Assembly (NCBI GenBank): GCA_945487985.1
Contig: CALYTX010000006.1
Span: 1-19,228, forward strand
Reading direction: 5' to 3'
Source of the DNA: an uncultured Verrucomicrobiota bacterium
Lineage (GTDB): Bacteria > Verrucomicrobiota > Kiritimatiellia > RFP12 > UBA1067
DNA length: 19,228 nt
The translations under genes were made by a program, and so were the position numbers. Position 1 is the first letter of the stretch, and every line of letters starts with the position of its first letter. The notes under the pieces were generated by a model, which was not told the DNA's origin, searched no databases, and saw only the letters and a program-made list of their open reading frames with translations. Positions 13,488-19,228 of this stretch are shown here, one piece after another.

Positions 13488-15553
13488 CGCCGCCTCCTTC
13501 TCGCACAGACGAAAGCGAGTAGCACCGCAAGTAGCACCGCGGGCAAACCTCCCGTCACGACACCTGCAAAGCGGGCGCGCTCGGCACGATCCATCCCAGA
13601 AACGAGCTTGTTTCCTCCGCCCCCCTCCTCGGCCACGGCCGCTGTCCCGGAAAGGTAGGCAACAGCGTTGAGAAAGAAATCGCGATTGGCGTTTGCCCGT
13701 GCCCCGAGCTGACCGTTCATGACGAAACTTTCATCGCCGATGGCCACGATGCGCGTGGGGCGGATGGCCAAATCCTTGCCGGCCTCACCCCCGCGCTCCG
13801 ACAACGCCGCCACGCAAACCTCACCGATGCTCGCCAACGGCGCGAACTTGATGCAATCGGCGCCATCAGCCGATTGCGCCGCTGCCGACGGCATAAAAGC
13901 CACGGGCTTTTCAAGCACGATTTGCGAGCCTACGAGCGCGGCGGATATGCTATGCTCACCGAAATCGGAAACAAGCGCATCCGAACCCGAAAGCGTCCTG
14001 ACTGCCGGCAGGCTCGCCGCCGCCGGACGCATTCCCCAGCCCGAAAGCATCGTCTCGAGGCCGCCTGCACGGGGCGCGCCGAGTAGCACGAGCAGCCGCC
14101 CGCCCTGCTTGAGATATGCATCGAGCCGGCCAATTTCAACGCGCGAAAATTCATCCTTCGGCCCGGCCACGACGATGAGCGCGCAGTCCGATGGCACCTG
14201 CGCCTCGCCGGCAAGATCGATAGAGAGATTGCGGTAGCCGTCGCGCGCGAGATCGCGGGCGATATCGCTCATGCCCCAATTGCCGTACTGCGCGAATGAA
14301 ACTTCGCCGTGGCCGCCGGTCCAGTACACCGAGCGCCGCTGCGGGGGCATGGCAACCTTCATGATGGCCGAGGCGCAAAGCCGTTCGCCGTAACCGTTCG
14401 CAAGCGGCAACACCTCGCGGCGGCGAGCGCGCTCGAAAACGAGACTTTCTTCCGCTACGCCCGCACGCACGAGCCTTCCGGCCGCGCCCAAATCCCACTT
14501 CGGATCGACATAGCGCAACTGCACCCTCGCCCCGCCCGAGGCCGTCGCCTCGTCGGCGAGCGCGCGCAGGAAATGGCTGAGGGGACGGAAGCGCGGATCC
14601 TTCCGCGAAACGAAGGCGGTTATCGTTATCTCGCCGCGTGCCTCTGCGAGAATGTTGCGCGTGCGCGCCGAGAATCGTGTCTCGCGGAGCGAGACTGACG
14701 GCAAATCGAGCGTAATGCCCAGCCGCATGGCCAAGGTGACAACCATCACCGCAAGCACCGCCGCAAGTGCCGCTGCGAGCACCGCGAGCGCGCGCTGCCC
14801 TTTAGCGCCCTTGCCGTGCAACCGCAGCAGAAACACGAACTTTGAGGACATCGCCAGCGCCGCTATGGAAAAAACGATGTACCCCACTATCGCTCCTGTC
14901 GAAACCAGCCCGAGCGACATATCGTAGATATGGGCGTCGAGCGGCAGCTCACCGAAGACGCTTCGCCCCTGGGGAGCCCACTCCATGAGAGCCATCCAAA
15001 GCACGCGCGGCAAAGCAGCAAAAAGCGTAATCGACGCGATTGCCGATACGATGGAATTGCGGCAAAGCGCACTGACGGCAACCGCCAACGCCGACCACAG
15101 CATGCCCTGCAGCGCCAACGCCAGCATGGCCGGCACGAAACTCGCGAACGAAAGCCCGGCCACGAGCGGCGGAGCGAAAACGCTGACTGCGGCCAGCGTG
15201 ATGAACAAGAAGGCGGCAATCGCCGCGAGCGCGAGCAGCCATACTCCCAGAAACTTGCCTAAGGTATATTCGCGCTCACGAACCGGTGCGGAAAGCAGCA
15301 GCTCAATCCGGCCGGAATCCCGCTCTCCGCTCCACACATCCATCCCCAGCAGCGCCACGAGAACCGGCAGAAAGGCCGAGGCGGAAACCGCCCAGATCGC
15401 CGTTAGCGAAACCTCGCTACCTTCCGATGCAGAAAGGTTGAAAGCGAACAGCGCCCCCGCCGCCGCGAGAAATCCGGCAAAGATGAACATCGTCGAATAA
15501 CGATTGATCAGTCTACCAATCGTACGGCGCATGGTAACCCGCATCGGGCTCAT
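13484..15553 (-). CDS. ABC-2 permease fused to a GldG-type auxiliary domain
   Basis: The 689-aa protein joins two parts usually encoded separately. Residues about 20-275 are an ABC-2 type permease with six or seven membrane segments and the characteristic ERDSGRIELLLSAPVREREYTLGKFL segment (77-102). Residues about 290-650 are the ABC_transp_aux (GldG-like) domain with VYWTGGHGEVSF (409-420) and LIVVAGPKDEFSRVEIGRLDAYLKQGGRLLVLL; a final membrane segment ends in a basic tail. GldF/GldG form the gliding-motility transporter in Bacteroidota, but related cassettes are widespread in non-gliding bacteria, so motility should not be assumed. ATG at 15559 is also in frame, but GGGAGG directly abuts it; ATG at 15553 has that site six bases upstream and overlaps the ATPase stop as ATGA, so it is chosen. 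Confidence 0.9.
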   Translation of the reverse strand: MSPMRVTMRRTIGRLINRYSTMFIFAGFLAAAGALFAFNLSASEGSEVSLTAIWAVSASAFLPVLVALLGMDVWSGERDSGRIELLLSAPVREREYTLGKFLGVWLLALAAIAAFLFITLAAVSVFAPPLVAGLSFASFVPAMLALALQGMLWSALAVAVSALCRNSIVSAIASITLFAALPRVLWMALMEWAPQGRSVFGELPLDAHIYDMSLGLVSTGAIVGYIVFSIAALAMSSKFVFLLRLHGKGAKGQRALAVLAAALAAVLAVMVVTLAMRLGITLDLPSVSLRETRFSARTRNILAEARGEITITAFVSRKDPRFRPLSHFLRALADEATASGGARVQLRYVDPKWDLGAAGRLVRAGVAEESLVFERARRREVLPLANGYGERLCASAIMKVAMPPQRRSVYWTGGHGEVSFAQYGNWGMSDIARDLARDGYRNLSIDLAGEAQVPSDCALIVVAGPKDEFSRVEIGRLDAYLKQGGRLLVLLGAPRAGGLETMLSGWGMRPAAASLPAVRTLSGSDALVSDFGEHSISAALVGSQIVLEKPVAFMPSAAAQSADGADCIKFAPLASIGEVCVAALSERGGEAGKDLAIRPTRIVAIGDESFVMNGQLGARANANRDFFLNAVAYLSGTAAVAEEGGGGNKLVSGMDRAERARFAGVVTGGLPAVLLAVLLAFVCARRRRR

Positions 15554-16260
15554 CGGCATCCTCCCGCAAGCACCGCGTCTACGCGCCTGGCCACCTCGGC
15601 TCCGTCAATGCCATCGGCGCGAATATCCGCGGCAATCGTCCCGCCCTTGAGCACGAGAAAACGTTTCGCAAACGCCGCCAGGTCGGCGATTTCATGACCA
15701 GTGGCGACAACGCATGAAAACGACGCGGCGGCGGCGAGAATTGCACCGGCCCGCCGGCGAGATTCCCGATCCATACCGGCGAGAAAATCATCTAACAACA
15801 ACACCCTCGGACGCAGCAGCACCGCGTCGGCCAGCGCCACGCACTTCTTCTGACCGGCCGAGAGAGGCGCAATGGGCGACTTGACGATACCAGCCAGACC
15901 GCACTCCTCGCAGGCCTCGAAAATCCGTCGGCGGATACGCTTTTCCGGCTCACCCTTCAGCCGCGCGCGGTACACAAGATACTCCTTGACAGTCATCTCC
16001 TCGTAAAGAGCTGGGGCTTCCTGCATATAGCCTAACTGCCGGCGATAACGCAGTTGATGGATAAGCGCATCCTGTCCATCGAAAACAATCCGCCCCGCAT
16101 CGGGCACCGCCAGCGTGGCGAGAATGCGCAAAAGCGTCGTCTTGCCCGCGCCGTTGCCGCCGGCAACGCAAACCGTCTCGCCCGGAGCGACGGAAAACGA
16201 CACGCCGCCGAGCACCCGCCGGCCTGGATACGAAAAGGAAATATCGCGCGCTTCAAGCAT
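15550..16260 (-). CDS. ABC transporter ATPase of the GldG-type cassette
   Basis: ATP-binding subunit powering the fused permease encoded next. The 236-aa protein shows Walker A GGNGAGKTT (34-42), Q-loop Gln80 in LGYMQEAPAL, signature LSAGQKK (133-139), Walker B VLLLDD (153-158), D-loop AGMD (161-164) and H-loop His189. The residue after the Walker B Asp157 is Asp158, where almost all such ATPases have the catalytic Glu; the usual DEP triplet reads DDF. Such a change usually slows ATP hydrolysis, so the transporter may be slow or regulated. Start ATG at 16260 has a weak GAAGA site, 22 bases after thrC. The stop overlaps the permease start by four bases. Length is normal for the single-domain GldA/CcmA type. 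Confidence 0.92.
   Translation of the reverse strand: MLEARDISFSYPGRRVLGGVSFSVAPGETVCVAGGNGAGKTTLLRILATLAVPDAGRIVFDGQDALIHQLRYRRQLGYMQEAPALYEEMTVKEYLVYRARLKGEPEKRIRRRIFEACEECGLAGIVKSPIAPLSAGQKKCVALADAVLLRPRVLLLDDFLAGMDRESRRRAGAILAAAASFSCVVATGHEIADLAAFAKRFLVLKGGTIAADIRADGIDGAEVARRVDAVLAGGCR
15560..15565 (-). promoter_or_regulatory. Ribosome binding site deciding the permease start
   Basis: Minus-strand GGGAGG touches the ATG at 15559 but lies six bases from the ATG at 15553, the ideal distance. This supports initiation at 15553, which also forms the ATGA overlap with the ATPase stop. Confidence 0.75.
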
Positions 16261-16282
16261 TCTTCAAACGGCCATGCATTTA

Positions 16283-17683
16283 TCAAAACAAGGCTCTGAC
16301 CGCGCCATCGATTCCGGACAGATCCACCACTTGGTTTTGTGTCTGCTTGAGCGTCGCCAGTTCCTTGAAGTTTGGCGGCATTTCACCGAGAACATCACCG
16401 CCAAAAGCATTGCGGCAGGTCTCCGGAAACTTGTGGGGCGTGGCAGTTGCCGCCACGACGAGGGTCCGGCCAGCCTTGGGATAGCCCAACTTGCGCGCCA
16501 CCGCCGTGGCCACTGCCGTATGGGGATCGAGTACATAGCCAGTCTCGTCGCGCATACGACGCATTTCCGCCTCTGTCTCGCTGGGCGTAGCCACGCCGCC
16601 TTCGAAATCGGCGAACAGCCGCGCCTTGGCTTTCTCGCTAAGCTCATAGCGACCCTTCTCGGACAAATCGCGCATCAAAACCGCCGTTGCCGCGCAGGCC
16701 GCCTGGACATCGCCTTCCAATCCGCCATTGACGAGCCAAAGTAGCCGTTCGACATTGGAGCTTTTGCGGATGTCCATCGACGGGGAATTGGTTACGGTGA
16801 ATTTGTCACCGGGATCGTAGATACCAGTGGCAACAAAGCGCGCAAGCACATCGTTCACGTTCGACGCACAGAGGAACCGACCAATCTTCGCACCGAGCAT
16901 CTTCGCGTAATAGGCTGCAAGAATGTTGCCGAAATTACCGGAGGGAACCACCACGTCCACATCCCGGCCGAGTCTGGCGCTGGCGAAAATATAGTAGGCT
17001 ATCTGCGGAATCAACCGACCCGTGTTGATCGAATTGGCCGATGAAAGCGCCACGCCCGCAGCGGCGGCCTCAGCATTGATAACTGGGTCGGCGAAGATCC
17101 GCTGGACCGCTGCTTGCGCATCGTCGAAATTGCCTTTAATCGCCACGGCATGCACATTGGCATCGGCCGGAGTCGTCATCTGCAGGCGCTGGATTCTCGA
17201 AGTTCCCTCGTTCGGGAAGAAAACCAGAACCTCAGTGCCGTCAACGCCAGCGAAACCCTGCATGGCGGCCGAGCCCGTGTCGCCAGAAGTAGCCGTGAGC
17301 ACGAGTACGCGCCGCCCCCCGGCGGCATGCTTCATGAACACAGGCAGCATCGAAAGCGCAACGTCCTTGAACGCACCCGTCTTGCCGTGGAAAAGCTCGA
17401 GAATCTGCATCCCGCCAGCCTCAACGAGCGCAATAGGATCCTTTTCCGGGAACCGCGAAAGCAGCCGATCCACCGCCGCATCGCGAACCTGCGCGGGAAA
17501 ATCGTCAAAAAGTCGCGCCAGCACCGCCGTTTCGGCATCGCGCAACGTCTTAATAGACGCCAAATCGATTGGCTCGACACCATCCATAACCGGCACGAAC
17601 AACCCGCCATCTGGTGCCAGACCCATAAAGACGCTCTGCACGCCCGTCGCGGTGAGACCTTTTCTTGTGGAAACGTATTTCAT
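16283..17683 (-). CDS. thrC: Threonine synthase
   Basis: PLP enzyme that converts O-phosphohomoserine to threonine, the last step of the pathway. The 466-aa protein starts with the N-terminal family motif YVSTRKG (3-9) and has the cofactor Lys106 in FHGKTGAFKDVAL (98-110), TATSGDTGSAA (130-140), FFPNEGTSRIQRLQM (155-169), SANSINTGRLIPQ (215-227), PSGNFGNILAAYYAKMLG (247-264) and SPSMDIRKSSNVERLL (300-315). It is the class with an N-terminal threonine-synthase domain, as in E. coli and yeast. The frame opens to a TTG at 17704, but ATG at 17683 is preceded by GAGGGAAAG at good distance and begins directly with the conserved motif. It lies 49 bases after ychF; other threonine genes are not in the window. 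Confidence 0.96.
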   Translation of the reverse strand: MKYVSTRKGLTATGVQSVFMGLAPDGGLFVPVMDGVEPIDLASIKTLRDAETAVLARLFDDFPAQVRDAAVDRLLSRFPEKDPIALVEAGGMQILELFHGKTGAFKDVALSMLPVFMKHAAGGRRVLVLTATSGDTGSAAMQGFAGVDGTEVLVFFPNEGTSRIQRLQMTTPADANVHAVAIKGNFDDAQAAVQRIFADPVINAEAAAAGVALSSANSINTGRLIPQIAYYIFASARLGRDVDVVVPSGNFGNILAAYYAKMLGAKIGRFLCASNVNDVLARFVATGIYDPGDKFTVTNSPSMDIRKSSNVERLLWLVNGGLEGDVQAACAATAVLMRDLSEKGRYELSEKAKARLFADFEGGVATPSETEAEMRRMRDETGYVLDPHTAVATAVARKLGYPKAGRTLVVAATATPHKFPETCRNAFGGDVLGEMPPNFKELATLKQTQNQVVDLSGIDGAVRALF

Positions 17684-17732
17684 CTTCTTTCCCTCAACTT
17701 TCAATCAATGATGCAATACTCTGATTCACGGC

Positions 17733-18854
17733 TCATTTGGAGAATAGAAACTCGACGACATCGCCATCCTGCATCTCGTACTCTTTACCTTCCGGACGCA
17801 GCGCACCAGCCGAGCGCGCGCCCGCCGTGCCGCCGTAGCGAATGTAGTCGTCGAACGAAACCACCTCCGCGCGAATAAACCCCTTCTCGAAATCGGTGTG
17901 AATTACGCCCGCACACTTCGGAGCCTTCCATCCGCGACGAAAAGTCCAGGCACGCGATTCCTTAGGACCGCTCGTGAAATAGCTCGCCAGCCCCAGCGTG
18001 CGGTAGGCGAGCGCAATCGTGCGGTCAAGCGCGCTTTCTGAAAGCCCGAAGCCCTCCAGCATCTCCTTCGCCTCATCTTCGGAAAGCCCCGCCAGCTCGG
18101 CCTCGACCTGCGCGCAGACAACCACCATCTCGCAACCCTGCTTCTCGGCATAGGCTCGCAGCGCCGCGACATGCGCACTCGCTTCGCCGGCGATGTCGTC
18201 GTCTGCGACGTTGGCGCAGTAAACGACCTTCTTGTCCGTCAAAAAATGCATATCTCGCAAGACGGACAGGATTGCATCGCCTTCAGCGCGAGGAAAACTG
18301 CGCACCGGATTGCCGTCTTCCAAATGCTTCAGCAACGCAGCGCAGGCCTCCGCCTCGGGGCGTAGCGGCGGTTTCGCCTGGGCCTCCTTCTTCACACGAT
18401 CGTAACGCTTCTGCAGTTGCTCCATATCGGCGAGAATAAGCTCGGTCTCAATGACCTCGACATCCCCGATTGGATCGATCGGAGCGGACTTGTTGCCGCC
18501 TTCCTGCACATGGATGATATCGTCATTTTCAAAGCACCTGACGACATGTAGAATCGCATCGCACGCACGAATGTTGGCGAGAAACTTGTTTCCCAAACCC
18601 TCGCCTTTCGAGGCGCCCTTGACCAGACCGGCGATGTCGGTAAACTCGACCGTGGCACGGACAATTTGCGCAGGGTTGTCGATCTTCGCCAGTTCCTCCA
18701 ACCGCGAATCCTTGACCTCGACTATGGAGGTGTTCGGTTCGATTGTACAGAACGGATAGTTCTCGGCCGCCGCCTGCTGCTTTTTCGTCAATGCGTTGAA
18801 CAAAGTGGACTTGCCGACGTTCGGCAAACCTACGATACCTACGGACAGGCTCAT
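17733..18854 (-). CDS. ychF: YchF/OLA1-type ATPase
   Basis: Obg-related, ribosome-associated P-loop NTPase that prefers ATP; bacterial members are linked to translation and stress response. The 373-aa protein has G1 GLPNVGKS (9-16), TIEPN (37-41), G3 DIAGLVKGASKGEGLGNKFL (73-92), a coiled-coil-like insert (about 140-180) and a C-terminal TGS domain (about 287-372) with YFTSGPKESRAWT and GVIHTDFEKGFIRAEV. The base-recognition motif reads NVAD (215-218), where the family usually has N-x-x-E, a conservative change. Length is normal. The start ATG overlaps the stop of the unrecognised gene before it by four bases and has a GGAGG/AGAAGAG-rich upstream region. Confidence 0.96.
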   Translation of the reverse strand: MSLSVGIVGLPNVGKSTLFNALTKKQQAAAENYPFCTIEPNTSIVEVKDSRLEELAKIDNPAQIVRATVEFTDIAGLVKGASKGEGLGNKFLANIRACDAILHVVRCFENDDIIHVQEGGNKSAPIDPIGDVEVIETELILADMEQLQKRYDRVKKEAQAKPPLRPEAEACAALLKHLEDGNPVRSFPRAEGDAILSVLRDMHFLTDKKVVYCANVADDDIAGEASAHVAALRAYAEKQGCEMVVVCAQVEAELAGLSEDEAKEMLEGFGLSESALDRTIALAYRTLGLASYFTSGPKESRAWTFRRGWKAPKCAGVIHTDFEKGFIRAEVVSFDDYIRYGGTAGARSAGALRPEGKEYEMQDGDVVEFLFSK

Positions 18855-19228
18855 TCTTTACTCTTCTCCTCCGTTTTTCCGGATTGCTCAAGATGATACT
18901 CCCAATCGGGATAGAGCGATTTCAAGGTCTTGCGGTAATAGTCCGCGTCAGTTATGCGATCATCGCGTAAGGCGTCGACATAGAGCTTTTCAAGACGGCT
19001 CGTGACGTTGGACTGCAGGGCGGACGCACGCCGTTCATTCGCCTCGCGCAACAGGCGCTGCGCCTTGGCGAGCGTACGCTGTCCCTTCGGCAGACTCTTG
19101 TCGTTCTCGGCCAGATACGGCACCTTCTCACGCTTATGGACCGTGCCGTCCTCGCCCAGGACCGTATCCTCCATGGACACCCACGCGAGGTCCTGGATCG
19201 TCTTCTCCGGCTGCAGCGCCCGTTCGCG
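18851..19228 (-). CDS. Unrecognised charged protein, N-terminus beyond the right edge
   Basis: An open frame runs from the right edge to a TGA at 18851, giving the last 125 residues of a protein I do not recognise. In-frame GTG (19180) and ATG (19174) codons exist, but the frame has no stop before the window edge, so the true start may lie outside. The visible part holds a mixed segment with WVSMEDTVLGEDGTVHKREKV, then a long Lys/Arg/Glu-rich, probably helical or coiled-coil region (PKGQRTLAKAQRLLREANERR), a YVDALRDDRITDADYYRKTLK segment, LYPDWEYHL, and an acidic-basic tail (GKTEEKSKE). No signal peptide or membrane segment is visible. The stop overlaps the ychF start as ATGA, which argues it is a real, co-translated gene. 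Confidence 0.7.
   Translation of the reverse strand, partial: RERALQPEKTIQDLAWVSMEDTVLGEDGTVHKREKVPYLAENDKSLPKGQRTLAKAQRLLREANERRASALQSNVTSRLEKLYVDALRDDRITDADYYRKTLKSLYPDWEYHLEQSGKTEEKSKE

Noticed and set aside
13484..16260. Calling the GldG-type cassette a gliding motility system.
   Set aside because: No other gliding gene is present, and such cassettes are common in non-gliding bacteria.

Overview
The window is a compact bacterial chromosome segment in which every supported gene lies on the minus strand. Seventeen coding regions are proposed, fourteen of them complete and recognisable by family, plus an unrecognised gene cut by the right edge, a coupled gene of unknown biochemical role, and a doubtful fragment at the left edge. 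DNA is GC-rich, intergenic gaps are at most about 65 bases, and several genes are joined by ATGA stop/start overlaps. No tRNA, rRNA, CRISPR array, insertion sequence or prophage gene was seen, and there is no gene-free stretch over 300 bases. The mixture of a eukaryote-type UDP-glucose dehydrogenase, a secreted DUF4091/GH123-type hydrolase, a permease-GldG fusion followed by a DUF4340 protein, and a peptidoglycan gene (murF) fits a Gram-negative member of the PVC superphylum (Verrucomicrobiota/Kiritimatiellota/Lentisphaerota). That placement is an inference from gene content.

Read in the direction of transcription (right to left), block 1 (19228 to 9880) runs: unrecognised partial gene, ychF, thrC, ABC ATPase, ABC permease fused to GldG, DUF4340 protein, purC, ybaB, recR. 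Gaps are short and three junctions are 4-base overlaps, so much of it may be read as one long housekeeping transcript. An envelope ABC cassette sits inside it, between threonine and purine biosynthesis genes. A GC-rich hairpin lies in the leader of ybaB-recR.

Block 2 (9832 to 8264) is a short RNase II/R-family exoribonuclease with its own TGnTATAAT promoter. Block 3 (8207 to 4195) is a tightly coupled three-gene unit: exported alkaline phosphatase, YibE/F-family membrane protein, exported DUF4091/GH123-type protein. Its extended -10 is so close to the first ATG that the mRNA is predicted to be leaderless, and a pair of direct repeats overlaps the promoter. Block 4 (4129 to 118) is a nucleotide-sugar and cell-wall unit: UDP-glucose 6-dehydrogenase, a shortened CapD/WbpM-type dehydratase and a shortened MurF, behind a third extended -10 promoter.

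The main items worth a second look are the phosphatase/YibE-F/glycosidase unit with its leaderless promoter and repeats, a 16-bp-arm near-perfect palindrome inside the UDP-glucose dehydrogenase gene, the ABC ATPase with Asp in place of the catalytic Glu, and the domain losses in CapD, MurF and the exoribonuclease. I did not find clear evidence of a wholly new system; block 3 is the best candidate.
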